23,899 bases of DNA, taken from a virus. The notes beneath the pieces are model-generated. The model saw only the letters and a program-made list of their open reading frames with translations, searched no databases and was not told where the DNA came from. Made by a program: the position numbers and the translations under genes. Where the stretch lies: IMG/VR virus record IMGVR_UViG_3300046804_002374, positions 1 to 23,899 of that record. One strand, 5' to 3'. This document shows, in pieces, positions 1-6,958 of the stretch; the stretch's first letter is position 1; each line of letters starts with the position of its first letter.

Positions 1-545
1 TTTTCTTCTTCTTTATAAAAGAAAGGAAAATAGATTCTTTCAGTATGATATAAATCTAATAAATTTAGACTAAGTGTTCTAATAATATAATTTTTATTTT
101 CAGGGTTAACAACGTAAAATTCTAACTTAGCATTTACCCCAGCTGTAAGAAACTTAGAGCGTTTATCTTCTCTAAGTTGACATCCCCATTTTTTAAGCAA
201 GGGATATTGTTCAACTGTTAACTCATTATCCCAATTATCAATTTCATCTACCTTAATTAAAAATTGAGAACTTATATCTTCTTTTGATTTTAAGACTATT
301 GATGGTTTATCCTCTGCATCAAATTTAACTCTATATTTTACAGTATTTCCAAAAACTTCTTCTAGATCCTTTGACTCAACGTCAAAGTAATGCAAATGCT
401 CTATATTATATTCGTTCGATATTGATAAAATTTCTCCGCTATCTTTATCAAAGTATACTCGATGGATAGTGTTTACTCTGGAAAGATTTTCTGATTCTTT
501 AATAAGCTCAATAGGAATTTCACCATCTAATAGATATTCATCCAT
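1..545 (-). CDS. Unknown phage protein, C-terminus beyond window
   Basis: I do not recognise this gene. The frame opens at ATG 545-543 and stays open for 181 codons to the left edge, so the C-terminus is missing. The protein starts MDEYLLDGEIPIEL, is rich in acidic residues and lysine, and shows alternating hydrophobic stretches suggesting beta structure. I see no signal peptide, membrane segment or catalytic motif. A GGAG Shine-Dalgarno at 553-556 lies 7 bases before the start. Its start overlaps the end of the upstream glycosyltransferase-like gene by 8 bases (ATGGATGA), so it is probably translationally coupled and part of the same operon. The function is open; the context only suggests that it serves with the glycosyltransferase-like pair. 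Confidence 0.8.
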   Translation of the reverse strand, partial: MDEYLLDGEIPIELIKESENLSRVNTIHRVYFDKDSGEILSISNEYNIEHLHYFDVESKDLEEVFGNTVKYRVKFDAEDKPSIVLKSKEDISSQFLIKVDEIDNWDNELTVEQYPLLKKWGCQLREDKRSKFLTAGVNAKLEFYVVNPENKNYIIRTLSLNLLDLYHTERIYFPFFYKEEE

Positions 546-1362
546 CTAAATTCTCCACTATTTCTTTATTTAGAAAACAATCTTCAACATAATGAAAGAC
601 TCCTAGTTGTTTATAGTTTCCAACGTATAGCTCTTTATCTTTATTAAAATAACTGTGTACCTGAGAATAGCAAGACCCCGGAATTGGGAACCAACCTTGT
701 AGGGCTGGTTTCATATGTACAAATTTAAATGGGGACTGACTATGAACAACATCAGACTCTATACCTAATATTTTAATTGCTATAGCAGATGCTACATCTA
801 AACTATAAAATTTTTGTGTAAATTTTGGGGTTACTTCAAAAAAGAATCTTTCCCAATTATAGGTAATATATTCTAATAGTTTAAAAAAACTGTGTGTATA
901 ATTTGACTTTCTAAAATAAAACATCCCGGAATAGATATTCGGTAATTGATTTTCTATAAAAGTTTTTCTATACACTTTATCAACAATATGATTTCCTCTG
1001 TAATCTAAGATTTGAGATGTAAAAAATAGGTCTCGCCCTTTAATAAATTCCCAACATTTTTTAAGATCCGATGTTACTAAAATATCTGCATCAAATACTA
1101 TAGTTTCATCATAAGGACTAGCATGATATAGCTTCCATCTATTTTCAATTTTCCATTCTGAATTTTGAGCTTGGTCGCCAAAGGGAATAGGTATGATCTT
1201 ATCAAAAACATTTTTATAATTATCTGGCACATTATCGTTAGTTACTAGACTTATGTTCTTAATATATGACTGGCTATGTTGTAATGATCTAGCAAGATAG
1301 TAGGCCTGTCTTACATAATCAGTATTGCTATTTTGAGCTAAAACTAAGTATCCTTTAGTCAT
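538..1362 (-). CDS. Glycosyltransferase-like protein (DxD), paralogue 2
   Basis: Predicted 274-residue cytoplasmic protein with the layout of a GT-A fold nucleotide-sugar transferase. The N-terminus MTKGYLVLAQNS is followed by a Rossmann-like beta/alpha stretch, and PYDETIVFDADILVTSD carries an Asp-Ala-Asp at about residues 91-93, the usual metal and sugar-nucleotide site of this fold. The next gene upstream is a paralogue with the same MTKG start and PYDET-DxD block. An in-frame TTG lies 15 bases upstream at 1377, but I prefer ATG 1362: it matches the paralogue's start, has AGGA at 1369-1372 six bases away, and overlaps the upstream stop as ATGACTAA. Similar proteins occur near tail-fibre genes in marine T4-like phages (from memory). 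Donor, acceptor and activity are unknown; it could glycosylate a virion protein or a host surface glycan. Family call moderate, reaction unproven. Confidence 0.85.
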   Translation of the reverse strand: MTKGYLVLAQNSNTDYVRQAYYLARSLQHSQSYIKNISLVTNDNVPDNYKNVFDKIIPIPFGDQAQNSEWKIENRWKLYHASPYDETIVFDADILVTSDLKKCWEFIKGRDLFFTSQILDYRGNHIVDKVYRKTFIENQLPNIYSGMFYFRKSNYTHSFFKLLEYITYNWERFFFEVTPKFTQKFYSLDVASAIAIKILGIESDVVHSQSPFKFVHMKPALQGWFPIPGSCYSQVHSYFNKDKELYVGNYKQLGVFHYVEDCFLNKEIVENLDG

Positions 1363-2206
1363 GACGTGTCCTATCAATATATCTTGCTAAACTGAACTTA
1401 TTCATAATATGCATGTCTAAATTACTTGTTTTTGATAGCGTATATTCTCCATGAAATTTTTCTTTTTCTAATAAAATTTGAAATTTGTCATCTTTAATAT
1501 CTAAAAGAATATCGCTGTCTAGCGTGTAATAAAGTTTTCCAGGTAAACTTTCAAACGCAAAATTATCTATCGATCCGTTCATCATATGAATAGCAATACT
1601 AAATGCATAATCGTTTCTAAATAAAGGGGAATCAATTAGATAAAGAGTTCTATAATAGGACCAATTTTCTCTAATGTTTTTAATTAAGACAAAAAAAGAT
1701 TCTGTGATAAAATTCTTTTTAAAATAAAATACTGTTGCCCAATAAAACGGAATAGCATACTGATTAAAATATTGAAAAGATTTAGTATCTCTCCATTGGG
1801 CGATATCATAACTGTCTTTATAAATTAAAAAATCTGCCTGTGTATTCCATATTTTTGAAAGATTAGTTGTAGAGATAATATAATCTGAATCTATAACTAA
1901 AGTTTCATCGTAAGGGGTTAAATCAAAACAATCTCCTCTGATAAAATTATTCCACTTAACGTTTCTCGAGTATAAACTTCCGTCATTAAATTTTTTAGTT
2001 TGATCTGTTTGATACCAAATATCTATTATTTTATCTACAATACTTTCTGCTTCAGGTTGACTATCTATAAGCCATTGTTTTGCATCTGTTGCAATCGACA
2101 CCGGAACATCTAAGTATTGTTTAACTCGTTTGGCTGCATATACAGCTAACTTGGCATAATCCATTTCTGGATTATTCTGAGCAAATATTAAAACACCCTT
2201 AGTCAT
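1355..2206 (-). CDS. Glycosyltransferase-like protein (DxD), paralogue 1
   Basis: Predicted 283-residue soluble protein, paralogous to the gene just downstream. It begins MTKGVLIFAQNN, has an early beta/alpha region with VSIATDA at about residues 36-42, and carries PYDETLVIDSDYI with Asp-Ser-Asp at about 106-108, the probable metal-binding DxD of a GT-A type glycosyltransferase. No signal peptide or transmembrane helix is apparent. The start ATG overlaps the stop of the upstream 115-residue gene as ATGA. The best Shine-Dalgarno (GAGGA, 2219-2223) is 12 bases away, so translation probably depends on coupling. The two copies differ clearly in length between the N-terminus and the DxD, so they are an old duplication and may use different substrates. 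The fold call rests on motif pattern only. Confidence 0.87.
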   Translation of the reverse strand: MTKGVLIFAQNNPEMDYAKLAVYAAKRVKQYLDVPVSIATDAKQWLIDSQPEAESIVDKIIDIWYQTDQTKKFNDGSLYSRNVKWNNFIRGDCFDLTPYDETLVIDSDYIISTTNLSKIWNTQADFLIYKDSYDIAQWRDTKSFQYFNQYAIPFYWATVFYFKKNFITESFFVLIKNIRENWSYYRTLYLIDSPLFRNDYAFSIAIHMMNGSIDNFAFESLPGKLYYTLDSDILLDIKDDKFQILLEKEKFHGEYTLSKTSNLDMHIMNKFSLARYIDRTRHD

Positions 2207-2550
2207 AGATTAACTAGATCCTCAACTTTGCGTTTTTTCTTTAAATCGTTGTATGTTTTAATAAATGTATTAGCAGCTTGAGTATAAATGTCAACTAACG
2301 ATTGTAAGAATTCTTTTCCATTTGCAATTTCAACTGGGATATTATTATCATCTAATATAACAAATTCCGCATAGCCAAGATCCAAAAGTGTTTTAATAAA
2401 ATTAATTAATTCTCTGCTGGCTATAAAACTAGCACCATTATGATAATAAATTAAACTTTGTGTAAATTCTTCGTAGGCTAATTTTTTTTGAGTATTCAGT
2501 GTAGCCATATAGTTGGCTGTTTGTATTGCTTTTTCTAATCTTTCGTCCAT
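2203..2550 (-). CDS. Small conserved phage protein of unknown function
   Basis: A 115-residue protein starting MDERLEKAIQTANYMATL and ending in a lysine-rich tail (KKKRKVEDLVNL). The N- and C-terminal thirds look helical. The middle (YAEFVILDDNNIPVEIANG, about residues 60-78) looks like a beta hairpin with an acidic turn. No catalytic motif is visible. The pattern resembles a small hypothetical protein that I recall from marine T4-like phages, but no function is known to me. It is the first gene after the sigma70-type promoter and has a strong AAGGGG Shine-Dalgarno 6 bases before ATG 2550. Its stop overlaps the next start (ATGA), linking it to the glycosyltransferase-like genes. A helper or adaptor for those enzymes is possible but is inference from position alone. 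Confidence 0.88.
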   Translation of the reverse strand: MDERLEKAIQTANYMATLNTQKKLAYEEFTQSLIYYHNGASFIASRELINFIKTLLDLGYAEFVILDDNNIPVEIANGKEFLQSLVDIYTQAANTFIKTYNDLKKKRKVEDLVNL

Positions 2551-2556
2551 AAGAAA

Positions 2557-2562
2557 CCCCTT
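2557..2562 (-). promoter_or_regulatory. Shine-Dalgarno AAGGGG inside hairpin arm
   Basis: AAGGGG lies 6 bases before ATG 2550 and is the strongest Shine-Dalgarno of the left operon. It falls wholly within the 3' arm (TCAAGGGGT on the minus strand) of the inverted repeat at 2556-2607. It would therefore be paired in any transcript that enters from the structural genes upstream. Confidence 0.75.
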
Positions 2563-2573
2563 GAGTTCTAAGT

Positions 2574-2602
2574 ATTATACACTAGAATACTTAGCTTGTC
2601 AA
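2574..2602 (-). promoter_or_regulatory. Consensus sigma70-type promoter
   Basis: On the minus strand TTGACA (2602-2597) and TATAAT (2579-2574) are separated by exactly 17 bases, a perfect bacterial housekeeping promoter. The predicted start is an A at about 2566-2567, which leaves a leader of about 17 bases carrying the AAGGGG Shine-Dalgarno. It would drive the 115-residue gene, both glycosyltransferase-like genes and the left-edge gene. In T4-like phages such promoters are used by unmodified host RNA polymerase early in infection, whereas the adjoining structural genes should be late. The spacer and -10 lie within an inverted repeat (9-base arms), so repression by a dimeric protein is also possible. 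Confidence 0.85.
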
Positions 2603-2619
2603 GGGGTCTAATAGGAAAA

Positions 2620-3528
2620 TTATAGAGTAGTTGTATTTGATGCTGTGTGAGCTAGGACAGATACATTTGACCCGCTTGGGCGAAAATTTTTCACTGTACT
2701 AGTTAATGTACCAGAAATATTTTCATCTATAAGAGGATTGGTTCCGGCATTATCTTGAAACTGTATTGTAAAGATAATTAACGTAGAGCTCGCATCTCTT
2801 CTTGCAGAAATTCTATATAAATTTGAAGAATAAGAACCAGCTGGTGCATTTTTTGTGTAGATTACTTGATCACTAGTAGTTAGATTATACCAGCCAATCC
2901 CAGAGCCAGTTCCCGAAGCAGCAGATGTTGCATTATAATTAAAAGTTACAGTACCCATTCCTTGCAACATTTGATCCCAAGTCCAACCTTTTTGGTTAGT
3001 TCCTGACTCATTGTATCCAGTAATTGTAGCTGAAAACTTAATTGAACCCCCGGCATTGAAGAAATATCTCATGTTTGCGGCTGATCCAGAACCGCTAGTA
3101 TTACCAACTACTTGTATAGTATGGGTCAAAGTACCGTTCCACGATGTGGTTCTTGTACTCGAAGTCAGTGCTTCGTCTGAATAATTTGATGTGCCTGCTA
3201 TTTCAAATTTATTTGTTTGAAGAACATTGGCAAAGTTGTTGTACTGGGAGAGCAATGCTGTAGAAATAAGAGTACCTGCTGTAATGCTTCTTAGATTATT
3301 GCCATCCGTCGATGTTGATGTTCCGACGGCAGTTCCGGTCTGATGCTGTCTTGCTTTAACCATGTCATTACGCAGTGCTATCCATTGGGAAGCTGTTTGC
3401 CTCTGTCCCGGAATTACTGTAGGCGATGTAACAGTTTGGCCGTATCCAGATTGTCCGGACCCTGCTCCAAAAACCGCATCTACCTTACTCTTAATTGTTG
3501 AATAATCTGCCGCTTGAATGACTGCCAT
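2620..3528 (-). CDS. Virion structural protein, marine myovirus type
   Basis: A 302-residue Gly/Ser/Thr/Asn-rich protein with few charged residues and little cysteine, as expected of a tail or fibre component. The N-terminus (YSTIKSKVDAVFGAGSG, then GYGQTV, then ASQWIALRNDMVKARQHQTG at about residues 45-65) matches from memory a conserved structural protein of cyanophages and related marine phages. The rest (about 110-300) looks all-beta, with TSWNGTLTHTIQV, RYFFNAGGSIKFSAT and TWDQMLQGMGTVTFNY blocks. It follows the 496-residue fibre-like gene by 12 bases with AGGA 7 bases before ATG 3528, and is the last gene before the promoter/hairpin boundary. It is most likely part of the tail-fibre or baseplate periphery; no enzymatic motif is seen. 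The structural call is fairly firm, the exact location in the virion unknown. Confidence 0.88.
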   Translation of the reverse strand: MAVIQAADYSTIKSKVDAVFGAGSGQSGYGQTVTSPTVIPGQRQTASQWIALRNDMVKARQHQTGTAVGTSTSTDGNNLRSITAGTLISTALLSQYNNFANVLQTNKFEIAGTSNYSDEALTSSTRTTSWNGTLTHTIQVVGNTSGSGSAANMRYFFNAGGSIKFSATITGYNESGTNQKGWTWDQMLQGMGTVTFNYNATSAASGTGSGIGWYNLTTSDQVIYTKNAPAGSYSSNLYRISARRDASSTLIIFTIQFQDNAGTNPLIDENISGTLTSTVKNFRPSGSNVSVLAHTASNTTTL

Positions 3529-3540
3529 TTTTCTTTCCTA

Positions 3541-5031
3541 TTATAGTATCACAGCTTCTACTGTAGATTCGCCGCCAGCGTTTGAACCTAAAGACACTGC
3601 AAATACATGAAAATGTGCCTTACTAATCACTGGTCCAGTTAATGCTTCAGCAAAGCCATCGCCGCATGCCACTAGTTCGTCGCCCTTTTTAACTTCGCCA
3701 CGAACTTTAACTGGACAACGCCCAGTCAGTGCTACAGCAACTACGTGATCTCCAGTAAGATCTTTGTTCATTAGATATGCTGGGTTAGTTGAAACTACAC
3801 CGATTGCTTTTTCTCCTCTTGCGGCAACAGTAACCTCGGCTGTTCCGCCCACCATTAAAACTGTCCCCGGCTCATAGTCTGCATCTGCTAGATAATTTTC
3901 TGCCAAGTCAGCATAATAGGCGCTTGTTGCGATTCCTTCAAAAAAATCTGATTTTACGTTAGAATAATTTGTGCCGTCAACTACTTTAAGATCTCTTACA
4001 GCAATAGTATTATATAAGGTTGTCACTGATGCATCTAAGTATCCAGTGTTATCAACTTTTAATTGATCAGCTTTGGTAGCAATGCCGTTGAATGTGGCAG
4101 CATATACTGATCCAAACTTTGCAGCATTGCTACCTAAGTTAGTAATATTATTAGTTCCTGGTAATACATCTGCTCCGGACAATACCAAAGCAATTTTTTC
4201 GCCGCCTGATGTAGTTTTTAAAGTAATTGTACTTCCTACTGTGTTCTTAATAATACCCTTATTTGGACTTTCAATGAAAACAGCTAGATCGTTAGCATTA
4301 CCAATTGTAATACCGGAATCTCCAAATGCGCCTTGACCTGCTTGATCAATAATATCATTAACACTCTGGCCGTCTAAAAGCAAAGCATTAGTCGCTGTGC
4401 CATGAAATTTTGATTGTGTATTGTTAGTATTGGTAATACCTGTGCTCGAATAGGGTAAATTTAATCCGACTCTTACAGTTGTAAACGCCGTTGCAATACT
4501 GTCTAACGCATTAACATCAAACTGTTCCGGACTTATAACATACACAACATTGCCGTCAACAACGGCTTCAATTATAGGATGCTCATTATCGTCAGTATCT
4601 TTTACGCTTCTTGATCGCATTTGCGTAATACCTGCATTAGCAACTGATTGCGGACCAACTAGAATATAGCTTGTTCCGTCAAATACAGATAATTGTTTAT
4701 TATCGCTGTGCCAGAACAAATCGCCTGCTTTAGACGTCGACGGTGTTTGATTATCAGTAACTGATACAGCCAACGGTTTCCATCCCGCTAAGGATCTGTA
4801 TACATACAGCTTCTCTTCGCTGGTTTTATACCATACTTGGCCTTCAACGGGGTTAGAGGGGGAACTATTTGAAGCAAAATTTTCCATTAAAAATACAAAA
4901 TTTTCATTTTGTATCTCACCATACCCGGCGTAGTTTTTACCAATTAGTTTTACTCCGTATTTTGTTTCAACTGTACCATCTTCTACAGTTGTTAAACTTA
5001 GTCCATTTGTTTTATTAATTACATAAGCCAT
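3541..5031 (-). CDS. Fibre-like structural protein with IMC/peptidase-G2-like C-terminus
   Basis: A 496-residue protein, third of three tandem paralogues. Residues 1-215 are the shared module: GKNYAGYGEIQNENFVFLMENFAS, GQVWYKTSEEKLYVYR, and GDLFWHSDNKQLSVFDG. A middle LPGTNNITNLGSNAAKFGSVYA block (about 290-312) is of the kind common in phage fibres. The C-terminal 120 residues begin YYADLAENYLADADYEPGTV and run through GEKAIGVVSTNPAYLMN and VALTGRCPVKVRGEVKKGDELV. This resembles the Peptidase_G2 intramolecular-chaperone domains that fold and then release trimeric tail appendages. I cannot confirm catalytic residues, so self-cleavage is only possible. Start ATG 5031 has a strong AAGGGG at 5040-5045 eight bases away and lies 34 bases after the previous stop. 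Probably a trimeric fibre; host-binding role inferred. Confidence 0.9.
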   Translation of the reverse strand: MAYVINKTNGLSLTTVEDGTVETKYGVKLIGKNYAGYGEIQNENFVFLMENFASNSSPSNPVEGQVWYKTSEEKLYVYRSLAGWKPLAVSVTDNQTPSTSKAGDLFWHSDNKQLSVFDGTSYILVGPQSVANAGITQMRSRSVKDTDDNEHPIIEAVVDGNVVYVISPEQFDVNALDSIATAFTTVRVGLNLPYSSTGITNTNNTQSKFHGTATNALLLDGQSVNDIIDQAGQGAFGDSGITIGNANDLAVFIESPNKGIIKNTVGSTITLKTTSGGEKIALVLSGADVLPGTNNITNLGSNAAKFGSVYAATFNGIATKADQLKVDNTGYLDASVTTLYNTIAVRDLKVVDGTNYSNVKSDFFEGIATSAYYADLAENYLADADYEPGTVLMVGGTAEVTVAARGEKAIGVVSTNPAYLMNKDLTGDHVVAVALTGRCPVKVRGEVKKGDELVACGDGFAEALTGPVISKAHFHVFAVSLGSNAGGESTVEAVIL

Positions 5032-5053
5032 TTAGCTCACCCCTTATTGATTG

Positions 5054-5061
5054 TATTTAGT
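5054..5061 (-). promoter_or_regulatory. Possible T4-like late promoter (ACTAAATA)
   Basis: In the 34-base gap before the 496-residue gene, the minus strand reads ACTAAATA, one mismatch from the NATAAATA late-promoter core of T4-like cyanophages. Spacing would give a leader of about 17 bases with the AAGGGG Shine-Dalgarno. In AT-rich DNA such a match is weak evidence. Confidence 0.25.
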
Positions 5062-5065
5062 ATTT

Positions 5066-6958
5066 TTACGGTCCGGTTACCAACGGAACTGTGCTTGCAG
5101 ATTGTGCTGCAGAAGTCTGTACAGGGTCATATACCCAAGTTCCTACTCCAACAACAAAGACCTTGATAGATCTTTGCACGGTTATTGTACCAGCACCAAT
5201 GTTTGCGTTAGTGATTGACACAAGATCTAGTACAGGAGTACCAAAAATATTGTTTCTGTCAACTGTAATATAGTTAGTAGTCGGTACTATAGTAACGCTA
5301 GGATAATTTACTACTTGTTTTGTACAATGTACTCTAGCAAAGGTGCCCGCAGAAAAGTATGCCACAGGAGCAACATCATTTAATACTAGGGCAATTTGGT
5401 TATCTGAAAGTCCTGTTATGTCTAAACTTAAAAATACTGGTCTATTAGTAACAAGATTATCTACGTATGTTTTATTTGCAGCATCGTTCGGGTTAACAGG
5501 TTGCCCCATACCTGTGATTCTAGGTGTTCCAATTAGTGCAATGTTACCTAGACCGTTTGCAGATAATTCTAAATTACCGTTGGTATTCGTTACCCTGACG
5601 CGATTATTCTGTATGTTTACATTATTAACTTGTAGATTACTTAATGTACCTAAAGAAGACAACCCCGGAGCACTTGTAATTGTACTAGCAAGGGCAGTTG
5701 CACTTGTAAATAATTCAACGCCTCCAATATAGTAACTTGATCCGCTAGCTACATTTATATTTTCACTAGAATTAAAACCCGAAGTTCCCATAAAATATGG
5801 CGAAGCTGCTTTAGTAGAATTCCAAGTAAACAACTTATCAGTATCGCCTTTTATAGTTAGGCCACCGCCATTAGCATAAACGTCTGACGGGCTTTCTGTA
5901 TCCGCTAGTGTAATGTTTATATCATCTACTGATAGTTCTGTAGAATTTACAGTAGTTGTTGTTCCATTTATTGTTAAATTACCTTCAATGATCACGTTAC
6001 TTGGCTCAGTTTGTGAGCCAATGTGTAGCATTGCCTGCGGTTCAGAATTAAAAATTCCAATCCTATTGGTAACTCCTTTTATTATAAGTGCATTCTTTCT
6101 TCCAGCCGATACTTTAGTCTTAAAAATATAGTCCTGTCCGTTACTATTACTTAGAAATTGGACTGAGGTACTGTCAACGTTCATTTGAAAATTACTACTA
6201 GGTCCTAGAATTAAAGGAATTTCATTTTGAATACTTAAAGTAGCTACCATTGCTGTGTTTCCGCCAGCCGACGCAGCCTCTGTACTCACGAAGCTAGTAG
6301 TTGTTTTTAGATTTCCTAGAGGATCGATTAGCGCATCTGCCGAAGATGAATTCACCCTAAATGTCATTCCAGACAAAGTTGATTGGTTAAATCCCGGATA
6401 TATATTGCCTGTAAAACCATTTATAGCTGTAAGCGGTGTAAAAGGTGTAGTATCTTTAGAAAAAATACCTAATAAAGTGTTTCCAACCCATAACTTAACA
6501 ATAGTTCTTTCTATACTATTGGTATCAAATATAGTTACTGTCTCGAATCCAGAAACTCCCTGGCTATACTTGTAGATAGGTCCGGCTAGTGTAAGATCAA
6601 TGCCGTCATAAAAGTAAAGTTGATTTTCTTTACTATCAATCCAAAGATCTCCTTGTACAAGAGATGTGGGCGGAGTACCTTGAACTAATGGACCGCTGCC
6701 TGTTCTAAATGTGCTACCATCATAAACTCTTAATCTATTTTGTCCGGAATCATACCACACTTGGCCAAGAATAGGATTATTAGGTTGACTACTACTTGCA
6801 AAATTTTCAAGAATTTTTACAAAATTTTCATTAATGTATTCACCGTAGCCAGAAACATTCTTTCCAACAAGAGTTAAATCAGTTGCACTTTGATCTACTG
6901 ATCCGTCAACAATCTCTGTTAATAACGAACCATCTGTTTTAGTAATTTTATAAGTCAT
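5066..6958 (-). CDS. Fibre-like structural protein, shared N-terminal module
   Basis: A 630-residue protein, second of the three paralogues. Its N-terminus has GKNVSGYGEYINENFVKILENFAS, then two copies of the G-x-x-W-Y-D...YDG motif (GQVWYDSGQNRLRVYDG and GDLWIDSKENQLYFYDG). At about residues 325-383 it has the NLTINGTTTTVNST, VDDINITLAD, GGGLTIKGDTDKLFTW string that I recall from many marine phage fibre proteins. At about 480 QPVNPNDAANKTYVDN marks the start of a coiled or trimerising segment. The C-terminal 150 residues are hydrophobic beta-like sequence and end without a collar or chaperone domain. Start ATG 6958 overlaps the previous stop (TAATG), with AGGA 7 bases upstream. Likely a tail-fibre or baseplate-fibre subunit; the partner and ligand are unknown. 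Confidence 0.9.
   Translation of the reverse strand: MTYKITKTDGSLLTEIVDGSVDQSATDLTLVGKNVSGYGEYINENFVKILENFASSSQPNNPILGQVWYDSGQNRLRVYDGSTFRTGSGPLVQGTPPTSLVQGDLWIDSKENQLYFYDGIDLTLAGPIYKYSQGVSGFETVTIFDTNSIERTIVKLWVGNTLLGIFSKDTTPFTPLTAINGFTGNIYPGFNQSTLSGMTFRVNSSSADALIDPLGNLKTTTSFVSTEAASAGGNTAMVATLSIQNEIPLILGPSSNFQMNVDSTSVQFLSNSNGQDYIFKTKVSAGRKNALIIKGVTNRIGIFNSEPQAMLHIGSQTEPSNVIIEGNLTINGTTTTVNSTELSVDDINITLADTESPSDVYANGGGLTIKGDTDKLFTWNSTKAASPYFMGTSGFNSSENINVASGSSYYIGGVELFTSATALASTITSAPGLSSLGTLSNLQVNNVNIQNNRVRVTNTNGNLELSANGLGNIALIGTPRITGMGQPVNPNDAANKTYVDNLVTNRPVFLSLDITGLSDNQIALVLNDVAPVAYFSAGTFARVHCTKQVVNYPSVTIVPTTNYITVDRNNIFGTPVLDLVSITNANIGAGTITVQRSIKVFVVGVGTWVYDPVQTSAAQSASTVPLVTGP

Larger units (their letters stand above)
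2556..2607 (-). promoter_or_regulatory. Two-part inverted repeat: RBS-masking hairpin or terminator
   Basis: Outer arms ACCCCTTGA (2556-2564) and TCAAGGGGT (2599-2607) are perfect 9-base complements. Inner arms CTAAGTATT (2568-2576) and AATACTTAG (2586-2594) are another perfect 9-base pair. Between the stems are 3 and 4 unpaired bases, and the loop is 9 bases. In RNA read through from the structural genes this forms a long hairpin that buries the AAGGGG ribosome-binding site and is followed by UUUCUU, a weak U-tract, so it may also terminate late transcripts. RNA started at the embedded promoter begins just after the inner stem and cannot form it. Confidence 0.8.

Noticed and set aside
1363-1377. 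TTG start at 1377 for the second glycosyltransferase-like gene
   Set aside because: ATG 1362 has AGGA six bases upstream, matches the paralogue's MTKG start and gives the usual 8-base overlap.
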